From assembly GCA_049323755.1 (NCBI GenBank), contig JBMOPE010000045.1, forward strand, positions 1 to 64,000: a stretch of DNA of 64,000 bases, given 5' to 3'. Origin of the DNA: BRHc4a sp049323755. Lineage in GTDB: Bacteria > Bacillota > Desulfotomaculia > Desulfotomaculales > Desulfocucumaceae. Of the stretch, positions 39,153-48,699 are shown one piece after another. Position 1 is the stretch's first letter; each line of letters starts with the position of its first letter. The notes under the pieces are model-generated. The model did not search any database, was not told where the DNA came from, and saw only the letters and a program-made list of their open reading frames with translations. The position numbers and the translations under genes are program-made.

Positions 39153-40691
39153 CTACTTACTTCCTTTTCCGTTGTTGGAATCCCATATGAGCTTGTTTAC
39201 GGCGCTAACATAGGCCCTGGCGCTGGCTTCCAGTATATCTGTGCTTATGCCCCTGCCCACGTAGTTCTTTTTGCCGTCCGGAGTTATTTTGAGGGTTACC
39301 TCACCCAGTGCGTCTGTTCCTGAAGTAACCGCCTGTATTTCCCAGCTGGCCAGTCTGCACTCTATCCCGGTAACCCTGTCAATGGCCCTGCATATGGCAT
39401 CCACCGGGCCGTTTCCGCAAGAGGCCTCCTGCAGCCTGTCATCTCCCCTGAAAAGGGCCACCGTAGCAGTGGGAAGCACCGTAGACCCGCTGGAGATGTG
39501 TATATAGTCGAGTTCATAAACCGCTTCCACGGCTCTAATCTCGTCTTCCACTATGGCCTCCAGGTCGTGATCGGTTATCTCCCTCTTTCTGTCGGCCAGC
39601 TCCTTGAACCTCTGGAAGGCCTTGTTCAGCTCGGCCGGGTTAAGTTCATAGCCCAGCTCCTCAAGCCTGTTTTTAAAGGCATGCCGGCCTGAGTGCTTTC
39701 CAAGCACCAGATTGCCCTGGCTTAAGCCCACCAGCTCGGGATTCATAATCTCGTAGGTGGTTCGCTCCTTTAAAACACCATCCTGGTGAATTCCGGACTC
39801 ATGGGCAAAGGCATTCTTGCCCACCACGGCCTTGTTTGGCTGTATAACCATGCCGGTCAGGTTGGACACCAGACGGCTGGTCCTGTATATTTCCTCGGTT
39901 TTCACCCTGGTGTGCTTCTGGAACTGGTCCCTCCGGGTGTGCAGCGCCATAATCACCTCTTCCAGGGAGGCGTTGCCCGCCCTTTCACCGATTCCGTTTA
40001 TGGCCCCCTCCACCTGATTTGCGCCGGCAGCCACCGCCGCCAGGGAATTGGCCACCGCCAGGCCCAGGTCATCATGGCAGTGAACGCTTAATATAACCTT
40101 TTCTATTCCTTTAGCCCTGTTTTTAATATCCCTTATAAACTGGGCAAACTCAAAGGGCACTGCGTACCCCACGGTGTCCGGGATATTAATTACAGTTGCC
40201 CCGGCCCCGATGGCCACCTCTATAACCTGGCAGAGGAAGTCCAGATCGGACCTGGAGGCGTCCTCGGCCGAGAACTCAACATCCGGGGTATAGCTCCTGG
40301 CCAGCTTCACAGCGGCCTCGACATTTTCCAAAACCTTATCCCGGCTCATATTGAGCTTATACTTCATGTGCACGTCGGAAGTTGCCAAAAAGGTATGTAT
40401 CCGGGGCTGATCGGACATCCGAACAGCCTCCCAGGCAGTATCAATATCTACCTTCTGGGCCCTGGCCAGCCCCGCCACGGTAACCCCCCTGACTTCCCTG
40501 GCTATTGCCTGAACCGCCCGGAAGTCCCCCGGCGAGGCTATAGGAAAGCCGGCCTCGATAACATCAACACCAAGCTTGGTAAGCTGCCTGGCTATCTGCA
40601 GCTTTTCCTCCACGTTCAGGCTTACCCCCGGGGACTGCTCGCCATCTCTTAAGGTGGTGTCGAATATATACACCCTGTTAGTGTCTATCAT
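39153..40691 (-). CDS. leuA: 2-isopropylmalate synthase
   Basis: 512 residues. FDTTLRDGEQSPGVSLNVEEK, DVIEAGFPIASPGDF, the metal-binding HCHDDLGLAVANSLAAV and GAINGIGERAGNASLEEV define the catalytic barrel. The C-terminal regulatory domain (about 390-500) normally binds leucine for feedback inhibition. It condenses 2-oxoisovalerate with acetyl-CoA. It follows ilvB after 18 bases. Confidence 0.96.
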   Translation of the reverse strand: MIDTNRVYIFDTTLRDGEQSPGVSLNVEEKLQIARQLTKLGVDVIEAGFPIASPGDFRAVQAIAREVRGVTVAGLARAQKVDIDTAWEAVRMSDQPRIHTFLATSDVHMKYKLNMSRDKVLENVEAAVKLARSYTPDVEFSAEDASRSDLDFLCQVIEVAIGAGATVINIPDTVGYAVPFEFAQFIRDIKNRAKGIEKVILSVHCHDDLGLAVANSLAAVAAGANQVEGAINGIGERAGNASLEEVIMALHTRRDQFQKHTRVKTEEIYRTSRLVSNLTGMVIQPNKAVVGKNAFAHESGIHQDGVLKERTTYEIMNPELVGLSQGNLVLGKHSGRHAFKNRLEELGYELNPAELNKAFQRFKELADRKREITDHDLEAIVEDEIRAVEAVYELDYIHISSGSTVLPTATVALFRGDDRLQEASCGNGPVDAICRAIDRVTGIECRLASWEIQAVTSGTDALGEVTLKITPDGKKNYVGRGISTDILEASARAYVSAVNKLIWDSNNGKGSK

Positions 40692-40709
40692 AGGGAATCT
40701 TCCTTTCCT

Positions 40710-42380
40710 TTAGCAGTCTACTGCCTCATCGATTCCTTTTCCGGCCGGTACCATCGGGGAAACGTTTTGGGAGGCATCGACCATACAGTTGACTATCACT
40801 GCATCGGGCCTTGATAATATCTCCGGAAGCAGCCTATCCAGCTCGGCCTGGCTCTCAATATTATACCCGGCTATACCGTATGCTCCGGCCAGCCGCTGAA
40901 AGTCAGGCACAAAGCTGAATTCTGTAGCAATATAGCGCTTGTCGCAGTATATTTCCTGCAGCTGCCTCACCAGTCCCAGGCAGTGGTTGTTAAGGATGAA
41001 TATTTTGATGGGCAGCTTTTGCTCCACCACTGTGGCAAGCTCCTGAATTGTCATCTGAATACTGCCGTCCCCGGTGATAAGCATTACCAGCCGTCCGGGA
41101 AGTCCTATTTGGACACCCACCGCTGCAGGAAGGCCAAAGCCCATTGTGCCGAGCCCTCCCGATGAAATGAGAGTACCTGGATGCCTGAAGCGGAAATACT
41201 GGGCTACCCACATCTGGTGCTGTCCCACGTCGGTGGTAACCACAGCCTCGCCCCGGGTGTGCCTGCTTATGGTCTCGATAACAGCCTGGGGCTTTAGAAT
41301 TCCATCGTTTTTATCATAAGTTAGCGGGTACTGCTCTCTCCAATCCTGTATCTGGTTAATCCACTCGGACCTGTCTTTCTTTTTAAGAAGGGGCAAAATA
41401 CCCTGCAAAATATTCTTCACGTCTCCCACAATGGGAACATGCACCTGGACATTCTTGCCTATCTCGGCCGGGTCAATATCAACATGCACAACCCCGGCAT
41501 TTGGGGCGAAGGACGCTATTTTACCGGTAACCCGGTCGTCAAACCGCGCACCCAGGGCAATTAGAAGGTCACAGTTGGTAACCGCCAGGTTGGCGTACCG
41601 GGTGCCATGAAGTCCTAACATCCCCAGAAAAAGAGGGTGGTCGCCCGGAAAGCCGGACAGGCCCATAAAGGTGTTTGTGACCGGTGCCGAAAGAATTTCA
41701 GCCAGCTCCAGGAGTTCCCCGGCAGCGCCGGAATTCAACACCCCCCCGCCGGCGTATATGACCGGCCTTTTGGAGTTCATCATAAGCTTGGCAGCCTCTT
41801 TAACCTTGGCGGGATGTCCCTTGTAGGTGGGTTTGTAACCGCGAAGGTTAACCGCTTCCGGGTAAGAAAACTTTATTACCTCAGATGAAACATCCTTTGG
41901 CAAATCTATAAGAACAGGGCCCGGCCTGCCGGTGGATGCTATATGAAAGGCATTTTTAATAACTTCCGGCAGCTTTTTGGCGTCCTTAACAAGGTAATTG
42001 TGTTTTGTAATGGGCATGGTAATACCGGTAATATCAACTTCCTGGAAGGCATCTGTGCCCACCTGGCTGGTGGGAACCTGCCCGGTAATAAGAACAAGCG
42101 GAATAGAGTCCATGTAGGCGTTGGCTATGCCGGTTACCAGGTTGGTGGCGCCGGGGCCCGATGTGGCAAATATTACGCCGACTTTTCCGGTTGCCCTCGT
42201 ATAGGCATCTGCCGCGTGAACCGCCCCCTGCTCGTGACGGACCAGAATGTGCTTTATATTTCCTGTCTTACACAGGGAATCATAAACCGGGAGGATGGAT
42301 GCGCCGGGATAGCCGAAAACAACCTCTACCCCTTCCATCTCCAGGCATTGAATAAGGGCCTCAGCTACAGTCATTTCCAT
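40710..42380 (-). CDS. ilvB: acetolactate synthase large subunit, copy 1
   Basis: 556 residues from the ATG at 42380 (GGGAGG nine bases upstream); the upstream ATG at 42407 lies within the ilvN end and is less likely. ThDP enzyme: VVFGYPGASILPVYD, catalytic Glu in LVRHEQGAVHAADAYTRA, and the ThDP/Mg motif ITGDGSIQMTIQELATVVE...NNHCLGLVRQLQE. It makes acetolactate and acetohydroxybutyrate. It lies directly after ilvN, its likely regulatory subunit. A second, distinct large subunit is encoded upstream of ilvN. Confidence 0.94.
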   Translation of the reverse strand: MEMTVAEALIQCLEMEGVEVVFGYPGASILPVYDSLCKTGNIKHILVRHEQGAVHAADAYTRATGKVGVIFATSGPGATNLVTGIANAYMDSIPLVLITGQVPTSQVGTDAFQEVDITGITMPITKHNYLVKDAKKLPEVIKNAFHIASTGRPGPVLIDLPKDVSSEVIKFSYPEAVNLRGYKPTYKGHPAKVKEAAKLMMNSKRPVIYAGGGVLNSGAAGELLELAEILSAPVTNTFMGLSGFPGDHPLFLGMLGLHGTRYANLAVTNCDLLIALGARFDDRVTGKIASFAPNAGVVHVDIDPAEIGKNVQVHVPIVGDVKNILQGILPLLKKKDRSEWINQIQDWREQYPLTYDKNDGILKPQAVIETISRHTRGEAVVTTDVGQHQMWVAQYFRFRHPGTLISSGGLGTMGFGLPAAVGVQIGLPGRLVMLITGDGSIQMTIQELATVVEQKLPIKIFILNNHCLGLVRQLQEIYCDKRYIATEFSFVPDFQRLAGAYGIAGYNIESQAELDRLLPEILSRPDAVIVNCMVDASQNVSPMVPAGKGIDEAVDC

Positions 42381-42396
42381 GGCCTGTTTCCTCCCA

Positions 42397-42909
42397 TCAC
42401 TCTTCATCCTTTTGGCCGTTCAGGCTAGTATACCTTGTTCCCCTGAGCATGGCAATTTTCCCTGTCCGGACAAGCTCCTTAACGCCATAAGGGCGCAAGG
42501 CCTCCTCAAAAGCGTTTATTTTTGCGTCATTGCCGGTGCACTCCACCGTTATGGTTTTGCGGCCAAGGTCCACTATCCTGGCCCGAAACACGTCGGCCAC
42601 CTGCATTACCTCGCCCCTGTGGGAAGGATCACAGTGAACCTTAATAAGCACAAGCTCCCTGTCAACATACTCTTCGGGAGTGATATCACTTATTTTTATT
42701 ACATCCACCAGCTTGTGAAGCTGCTTCGTAACCTGCTCAAGAATCCTGTCGTCTCCCTCGACAACAATGGTCATCCTTGAAACATCGGGCCTTTCTGTAC
42801 GGCCCACAGCAAGGCTGTCAATATTGAACCCCCGCCGGCTGAAAAGCCCGGCCACCCGGGCCAGCACCCCGGGATTGTTTTCCACCAGCACCGCTAAGGT
42901 GTGCCGCAT
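42397..42909 (-). CDS. ilvN: acetolactate synthase small subunit
   Basis: 170 residues. The N-terminal ACT domain (HTLAVLVENNPGVLARVAGL, then FSRRGFNIDSLAVGRTE) binds valine for feedback control. The C-terminal domain (about 80-160) activates the large subunit. One small subunit lies between two large-subunit genes and overlaps the start region of the downstream one. Confidence 0.94.
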   Translation of the reverse strand: MRHTLAVLVENNPGVLARVAGLFSRRGFNIDSLAVGRTERPDVSRMTIVVEGDDRILEQVTKQLHKLVDVIKISDITPEEYVDRELVLIKVHCDPSHRGEVMQVADVFRARIVDLGRKTITVECTGNDAKINAFEEALRPYGVKELVRTGKIAMLRGTRYTSLNGQKDEE

Positions 42910-42930
42910 CTTTTTATACCTCCCTGCCTT

Positions 42931-43137
42931 GAATCAGGAATTAGGAATTGGGAATTCGGAATTGGGGAAATTCTCATATTCCATATCCTGATTTACATGC
43001 ATCTACTTTCTCGTTCTTAGATTTTAGTAATAATTGAAAACGCCTAGAGTTAGGAATCAGTTCAATTACCTGTTAATGACTTCTGGTTAGGGGTATTCCC
43101 CCCCAATTCCCAATTCCTGATTCCCAATTCCCGGTCT
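42931..43137. repeat. heptad-repeat palindrome between the second ilvB and ilvN
   Basis: Left arm 42933-42966 (GGAATTAGGAATTGGGAATT type) and right arm 43100-43137 (CCCAATTCCCAATTCC then TGATTCCCAATTCCC) are inverted 7-nt-period arrays about 135 bases apart. The middle shows no coding sense. Confidence 0.8.
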
Positions 43138-44790
43138 TTATCCGATTATATTGTTAAGTGGCGCTCCCGGAGGCACCATGGGAAGAACATTTTCCTCGGG
43201 CTCAGTGATGAAGTCCAGCATGACAGGCTTGCTGTTTTTTATTGCTTCCTCCAGGGCGGGCTTCACCTCCGCCATCTTCTGCACCCTTAAGCCGCAGGCC
43301 CCGTAGGCTTCCGCCAGCTTGACAAAATCGGGATTTGCCAGCTCGGTGTATGAGTAGCGCCGGTTATAGAACAACTCCTGCCACTGTCTCACCATACCCA
43401 GGAACCCGTTATTCAGAACGGCCACATTAACCGGCAGGCCGTAATTAACCGCTGTGGCCATTTCCTGTATGTTCATCTGAATGCTTCCGTCGCCGGCAAT
43501 GTCAAATACAGTTTCATCGGGGCAGGCCACCTGAACCCCTATGGCTGCGGGGAAACCATACCCCATGGTGCCCAGCCCCCCTGAAGAAATAAAGGAGCGG
43601 GGACGTGTGTAGGTGTAATAGTGGGCCGCCCACATCTGGTGCTGCCCCACCTCGGTGGTTATCCTGGCCTGACCCCCTGTGACATTGTATATTTCCCGTA
43701 TTACCTGCTGGGGCTTAAGCCCCCCGTTTTCCTCAAAGTTTAAGGGATATTCCCTTTTCCACAGGTCTATCTTTTCCTTCCAGGCTCCGGGAAGCTTTGC
43801 CTCCAGCCTGGGAAGAATCTGGTTAAGCACTTTCCTGACATCCCCCATTATAGGAATGTCAACCCTTACGTTTTTCCCTATCTCGGCAGGGTCCACGTCT
43901 ATATGAATAATTTTGGCCTCGGGGGCGAATTCATCTATCTTTCCGGTTACACGGTCGTCAAACCGCGCACCCACCGCAATAAGGAGGTCGCACTCACATA
44001 CCGCATAGTTGGCGTATTTGCTACCGTGCATCCCCAGCATTCCCAGGTATAGCGGGTGATCCCCCGGAAAGCCCCCCAGCCCCATAAGGGTGGTGGTAAC
44101 AGGGGCCACCAGCAGCTCGGCCAGCTTTTTCAATTCCTCGTGGGCCCCGGAATTTACAACCCCTCCCCCGGAGTATATAACCGGGCGCTCGGATGCCATT
44201 ATCAGTTCCACGGCCCTGTTTACCTGCTCCTCGGTGCCCTCAAGAACAGGGCGGTATCCGGGAAGGTTTATGGGGCCGGGGTCGTCAAAGTCCATCTCGC
44301 CGCCTGAAACATCCCTCGGAATGTCTACCAGGACAGGTCCAGGCCTTCCGGTGGCGGCAATGTAAAAGGCCTCTTTTATGGTTATGGCAAGATCTTCAAT
44401 ATTTTTTACTATATAGTTGTGCTTTGTAACCGGCATTGTTATGCCTGTTATATCCGCTTCCTGAAAGGAGTCCCTGCCCAGCAGCGCCACAGGCACCTGC
44501 CCGGTAAGAGCCACCATGGGGACTGAGTCCATGTAGGCATTGGCAATGCCTGTTACCAGGTTAGTGGCCCCGGGCCCTGATGTGGCAAGGCACACCCCCA
44601 CCTTTCCCGATGCCCTGGCATAGCCGTCGGCTGCGTGGACTGCCCCTTGCTCGTGCCTGGTAAGTATATGCCTTAATTTGGCGTCATACAATGCATCGTA
44701 TATAGGCAGGACCTGACCGCCGGGATAGCCGAATATAGTGTCCACACCCTGGTCCAGGAGTGCCTGAACAAGAATTTCCGCACCTTTCAT
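43138..44790 (-). CDS. ilvB: acetolactate synthase large subunit, copy 2
   Basis: 550 residues from the ATG at 44790 (GAGGGTGAT about ten bases upstream). It has the same domain order as copy 1: TIFGYPGGQVLPIYD, LTRHEQGAVHAADGYARA and DIAGDGSIQMNIQEMATAVN...LNNGFLGMVRQWQE. It diverges widely from copy 1 outside motifs. IAGDGS and LNNGFLGMVRQWQ are the more canonical versions of the ThDP motif, so this is likely the main anabolic enzyme. Confidence 0.94.
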   Translation of the reverse strand: MKGAEILVQALLDQGVDTIFGYPGGQVLPIYDALYDAKLRHILTRHEQGAVHAADGYARASGKVGVCLATSGPGATNLVTGIANAYMDSVPMVALTGQVPVALLGRDSFQEADITGITMPVTKHNYIVKNIEDLAITIKEAFYIAATGRPGPVLVDIPRDVSGGEMDFDDPGPINLPGYRPVLEGTEEQVNRAVELIMASERPVIYSGGGVVNSGAHEELKKLAELLVAPVTTTLMGLGGFPGDHPLYLGMLGMHGSKYANYAVCECDLLIAVGARFDDRVTGKIDEFAPEAKIIHIDVDPAEIGKNVRVDIPIMGDVRKVLNQILPRLEAKLPGAWKEKIDLWKREYPLNFEENGGLKPQQVIREIYNVTGGQARITTEVGQHQMWAAHYYTYTRPRSFISSGGLGTMGYGFPAAIGVQVACPDETVFDIAGDGSIQMNIQEMATAVNYGLPVNVAVLNNGFLGMVRQWQELFYNRRYSYTELANPDFVKLAEAYGACGLRVQKMAEVKPALEEAIKNSKPVMLDFITEPEENVLPMVPPGAPLNNIIG

Positions 44791-44817
44791 CTTCAAAACC
44801 AATCACCCTCTTTATGC

Positions 44818-46482
44818 TTAGTCCCGCCTTAATACAGCACCGTTTCCAGCTGATGTAACCATTTTTGCGTACCGTGACAGGTATCCCCTGGTAACACGGG
44901 GCTCCGGCTGTTTCCATTCCTTCAGCCGCGCCTGGAGCTCTTCCCCGCTGATCCTTACATTTATTGAGTTATTGGGAATATCTATGTCAATAATATCCCC
45001 TTCTCTGACTGCCGCTATGGGCCCTCCCAGTGCAGCCTCAGGAGCAACGTGGCCTATGGACGCCCCCCTGGTGGCTCCGGAGAACCTTCCGTCGGTAATA
45101 AGGGCCACATCCCTGTCCAGCCCAAGACCCATTACCGTGGCTGTAGGGGTAAGCATTTCCCTCATTCCCGGGCCTCCCCTGGGGCCCTCATAGCGGATTA
45201 CTATAACATCACCCTTATTTATTTTCTTTCCATTTATGGCGGTGACCGCCTCCTCCTCGGAATCAAAAACCCTTGCAGGACCCGAGTGCTTAAGCATCTC
45301 CGGTGCCACCCCGGCCTTTTTGACCACTGCTCCCTCCGGGGCAAGGTTTCCCCGGAGTATGGCTATACCTCCGGTGGGGCTGTAGGGGTCGTCAACACTT
45401 CGGATAACTTCGGGATTCGCTATTTCCCGGCCATTAATAATCTCGCCTACTGTTTGGCCGGAAACAGTGGGTATATCCAGGTGCAGTAAATTTTTCCGGG
45501 ACAGCTCGGCCATTACCGCCGGTATCCCGCCGGCCTCGTCAAGGTCCTGGATAAAGTGCCGGCCCATGGGGCTCAGCTTGCAAAGATTAGGAGCCTTTTC
45601 ACTGACCCGGTTAATCATATCAAGATCAATAGTCAGACCTGCCTCTGAGGCAATGGCCGGAAGGTGCAGCACTGTGTTGGTGGAGCATCCCAGGGCCATG
45701 TCAACAGCCAGCCCGTTTTCGAAGGCCTTTTCCGTCATAATCCGGGAGGGGCGCACATCGGCCTTTACCAATTCCACTGCACGGATGCCCGTAAGCTTTG
45801 CCAGCCTGCGCCTTGCAGCTGAAACCGCCGGAACTGTTCCGTTGCCCGGAAGCGCCATACCCAGCACCTCTGTAAGGCAGTTCATTGAGTTGGCGGTGAA
45901 CATACCGGCACAGGAACCGCAGCCCGGGCAGGTGGAGTCCTCCAGCTCGCAGAGCTCCTCCTCGGTCATACTGCCTGCCCTTACTCTGCCCACAGCCTCG
46001 AAAATATTGCTGAGGGATACGTTCTGTCCCTTGTAGCGGCCTGCCAGCATGGGGCCTCCGCTTATAACTATGGCCGGGATGTCAAGCCTGGCTGCCGCCA
46101 TAAGCATCCCCGGCACTACCTTGTCGCAGGAGGTTACCAGCACCAGCCCGTCAAACTGGTGCGCCTCGGCCATGACCTCTACTGAGTCAGCAATGAGCTC
46201 ACGGCTGGCCAGGGAGAATTTCATCCCGCTGTGGTTCATGGCTATGCCGTCGCACACCGCTATGGCCGGAAACTCCACCGGCGTGCCCCCGGCCAGCCTC
46301 ACTCCCGCCTTGACTGCCTCGGTTATTTCTTTTAAGTGAATATGTCCGGGTACTATTTCGTTAAAGGAGTTTACAACTCCAATCATTGGCCTCTCAAGCT
46401 CCTGGTCAATGTAACCAAGTGCCCGCAGCAGTGAACGGTGAGGAGCCTTGTCTATACCCCTCTTGATTGCATCGCTGCGCAT
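44818..46482 (-). CDS. ilvD: dihydroxy-acid dehydratase
   Basis: 554 residues from the ATG at 46482 (AGGGGTGAT upstream); the frame open to 46623 merely crosses the leader. Fe-S and substrate motifs are SCDKVVPGMLMAAARL, DSTCPGCGSCAGMFTANSMN and GCSTNTVLHLPA. The C-terminal swivel has RYEGPRGGPGMREML and TDGRFSGATRG. It makes 2-oxo acids for valine and isoleucine. It is the first gene of the nine-gene operon and is preceded by two attenuator structures. Confidence 0.95.
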   Translation of the reverse strand: MRSDAIKRGIDKAPHRSLLRALGYIDQELERPMIGVVNSFNEIVPGHIHLKEITEAVKAGVRLAGGTPVEFPAIAVCDGIAMNHSGMKFSLASRELIADSVEVMAEAHQFDGLVLVTSCDKVVPGMLMAAARLDIPAIVISGGPMLAGRYKGQNVSLSNIFEAVGRVRAGSMTEEELCELEDSTCPGCGSCAGMFTANSMNCLTEVLGMALPGNGTVPAVSAARRRLAKLTGIRAVELVKADVRPSRIMTEKAFENGLAVDMALGCSTNTVLHLPAIASEAGLTIDLDMINRVSEKAPNLCKLSPMGRHFIQDLDEAGGIPAVMAELSRKNLLHLDIPTVSGQTVGEIINGREIANPEVIRSVDDPYSPTGGIAILRGNLAPEGAVVKKAGVAPEMLKHSGPARVFDSEEEAVTAINGKKINKGDVIVIRYEGPRGGPGMREMLTPTATVMGLGLDRDVALITDGRFSGATRGASIGHVAPEAALGGPIAAVREGDIIDIDIPNNSINVRISGEELQARLKEWKQPEPRVTRGYLSRYAKMVTSAGNGAVLRRD

Positions 46483-46714
46483 ATTATCACCCCTGTTCAA
46501 AGTGTTTTTATTTACTAAAATAAAAAAGACCCCGCGCAATAAGATTAAGAGAGTGAACCTATCCGCCAGGGTCTGATTTGCAATATTATCAACCTGCCAG
46601 CCGGACTCCTCCGGTCCCCGCACCTTACAGGTCTGGCTCCCGGAGCTCGATTCCCTCTTTTTTTATTAATTTAATCCGAATAATTCGGATGATGGTAAGT
46701 CGAATGTTCATCAT
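46483..46714 (-). promoter_or_regulatory. second attenuator region between T-box and ilvD
   Basis: AGACCC and GGGTCT arms close a large hairpin which on the minus strand runs into TTTTTTATTTTAG (about 46513-46570), a good terminator. Upstream, CCGGA-GGAG-TCCGG and ACCTG..CAGGT can pair. A frame TTG-ATA-ATA-TTG-CAA-ATC after GGAGGAG reads MIILQIRPWRIGSLS and stops inside the terminator. A perfect palindrome ATCCGAATAATTCGGAT lies at about 46676-46692. No second T-box signature is seen. Confidence 0.5.
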
Positions 46715-47020
46715 AATAAAATTAACCTCCCGCCCGGCAGTTGGTTAAGACTGCCAGGGACGAGAGGTTACTCACGCGGTACCACCCTGATTGCCTTTAG
46801 CCTCACGGCCAAAGGCCTCTTATTGTGTCCCGATCAGGACACAGCATTGGTAACGGGTGCTCAACCCGGCACAGCCTACTGGGAAAGCTGTTCCTTTCCT
46901 TTCAGCCTGCGGCTCCAGGGCGATGTTTTGACCGATGCTGGCGCCGGTTTTCAGCTGGTCCGGCTCTCTGAAGGCCAATGCGCTCGGCTACTTGCTCCCC
47001 TTCACTGCCTTTTTCATGCT
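46715..47020 (-). promoter_or_regulatory. T-box riboswitch of the ilv-leu operon
   Basis: The antiterminator T-box AGGGTGGTACCGCG is exact (46775-46788, minus strand). Stem I has AGTAGCCGAGCGC and CAGAGAGCCGG. The competing terminator pairs CCTCTCGTCCCTGGCAG with its complement across ACTGCCGGGCGGGAGG (46719-46767) and is followed by TTAATTTTATT. The best-placed specifier triplet, before CCTGGAG, is ATC (46922-46924), i.e. isoleucine. The specifier call is tentative. Uncharged tRNA should allow read-through into ilvD. Confidence 0.9.
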
Positions 47021-47024
47021 TTAC

Positions 47025-47053
47025 AGTATACAGAATCCTCCAAGTGGTGTCAA
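47025..47053 (-). promoter_or_regulatory. sigma-A promoter of the ilv-leu operon
   Basis: TTGACA (47048-47053), 17-bp spacer, TATACT (47025-47030) on the minus strand. The start would be near 47018, just before T-box stem I. Confidence 0.88.
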
Positions 47054-47114
47054 GAAAATAATAATTAATTAATGATTAAGACTTTTTGTTATTTTTTGCG
47101 TTACCTTAGCACTT

Positions 47115-48488
47115 CTATTTGAGCTTTAGCCTTGCATTTTTAATAGCTTCCCTGACTGATTCCCCATTGGGCCCTGACAGCACCCTCCTGGCCTCTACAC
47201 AGCGGTGAATGGAAATGCTTCCGTACACATCCTCATCCACCAGGGGGCTGAATTCTCTATATTCCTCCAGGGTAAGCTCCTCCAGCAACTTCTTTTCCCG
47301 GACGCAGTAATAAACGGCCTTCCCCACAACCTCGTGGGCCTCCCTGAAGGGCAGCCCTTTTCTCACCAGGTAGTCTGCCAGGTCTGTGGCGTTGGTAAAG
47401 CCTCCCCTGGCGGCCGCCATCATGCTGTCCTCCTTTACTTTTATAGTTGCCAGCATGGGCCTGAATATTGACAGGCACTTCTTAACCGTGTCAAGGGCGT
47501 CAAACAGCGCCTCCTTGTCTTCCTGCATGTCCTTGTTGTAGGCAAGAGGCAGCCCCTTCAGCATGGCAAGAAGCGCCGCAAGGTCCCCGAAAACCCTTCC
47601 GGACTTACCCCTGATCAGCTCTGCCACATCAGGGTTCTTTTTCTGCGGCATCATGCTGCTGCCTGTGCTGTACCCGTCATCCAGCTCTATAAAAGAGAAC
47701 TCCGAGGATGACCACAGTATTATTTCCTCGCAGAACCTGCTTAGATGCACCATTATAAGCGAGGCCGCAGCAGTGAACTCCACAGCGAAATCGCGATCGC
47801 TTACCGCGTCCAGGCTGTTTTGGGCCACTCCGTCGAAGCCAAGCCTTTGGGCCACGAACCAGGGGTCAATGGGAAAGGTTGTTCCGGCCAGCGCACCCGC
47901 CCCCAGCGGCATAATATTTACCCTCCGGCGGCAGTCCAGCAGCCTGTCACGGTCCCTGCCGAACATCTGAACATAGGCCATCAGGTGGTGGGCCAGGGTT
48001 ATAGGCTGGGCCCTCTGAAGGTGGGTATAGCCCGGCATCACTGTTTCGGTATTCTTTTCGGCCATTTCCAGCAGAGTTTCAGCAAGCTCTTCTATAAGTC
48101 TTACTACGCCGTCAATCTCGTCCCTTAAAAACATCCTTATATCCAGGGCTACCTGGTCATTCCTGCTCCTGGCAGTATGAAGCTTTTTGGCCACAGCCCC
48201 TATTTTGGAAGTGAGTATTTGCTCGACATTCATATGTATGTCTTCGGCCTCGACAGAAAACTCCACCAGTCCGCTTTCAATGTCGGAAAGCACTTCCCCA
48301 AGGCCCTTGATAATTGCCCGGGCCTCTTCCTCTGCAATAATCCCGGTCCTCCCCAGCATTTCGGCGTGGGCCATGCTGCCCTCAATATCATACCGGTAGA
48401 GCCTGCAGTCAAAGGATATCGAGGAATGAAAGTCATCCACCATTTCGCTGGTCCTTTTCTGAAATCTTCCACCCCATAATTTGCTCAT
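47115..48488 (-). CDS. argH: argininosuccinate lyase
   Basis: 457 residues from the ATG at 48488 (AGGCGGTG upstream). It starts KLWGGRFQKRTSEMVDDFHS. The superfamily signature GSSMMPQKKNPDVAEL carries the catalytic serine loop, and TARSRNDQVALDIRMFL and GYTHLQRAQPITLAHHLM are intact. It releases arginine and fumarate. It is separated from argG by 7.7 kb of mostly opposite-strand genes, whereas the two are often adjacent. Confidence 0.96.
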   Translation of the reverse strand: MSKLWGGRFQKRTSEMVDDFHSSISFDCRLYRYDIEGSMAHAEMLGRTGIIAEEEARAIIKGLGEVLSDIESGLVEFSVEAEDIHMNVEQILTSKIGAVAKKLHTARSRNDQVALDIRMFLRDEIDGVVRLIEELAETLLEMAEKNTETVMPGYTHLQRAQPITLAHHLMAYVQMFGRDRDRLLDCRRRVNIMPLGAGALAGTTFPIDPWFVAQRLGFDGVAQNSLDAVSDRDFAVEFTAAASLIMVHLSRFCEEIILWSSSEFSFIELDDGYSTGSSMMPQKKNPDVAELIRGKSGRVFGDLAALLAMLKGLPLAYNKDMQEDKEALFDALDTVKKCLSIFRPMLATIKVKEDSMMAAARGGFTNATDLADYLVRKGLPFREAHEVVGKAVYYCVREKKLLEELTLEEYREFSPLVDEDVYGSISIHRCVEARRVLSGPNGESVREAIKNARLKLK

Positions 48489-48699
48489 ATAATACACCGC
48501 CTAACAATAACTTAAAAAAAATAATACCACGAAAGGAAAGATTATAAAAGAACACCTGCATTCCATTAAAAAAATCGAAAATATTCCATTAGGGGTAAAA
48601 ATTTACGGATTATTATGATATCTTATTTAGTATAGTATCGTTTCCCACTCCCTCCCTAATCATCTTTTCCATGCTAATTAAATCCCGGAGGTACTGTTA

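Noticed and set aside
46823..47068. 81-codon plus-strand frame near the ilv promoter
   Set aside because: It lies antisense over the T-box stem I and promoter, which explain the sequence fully.
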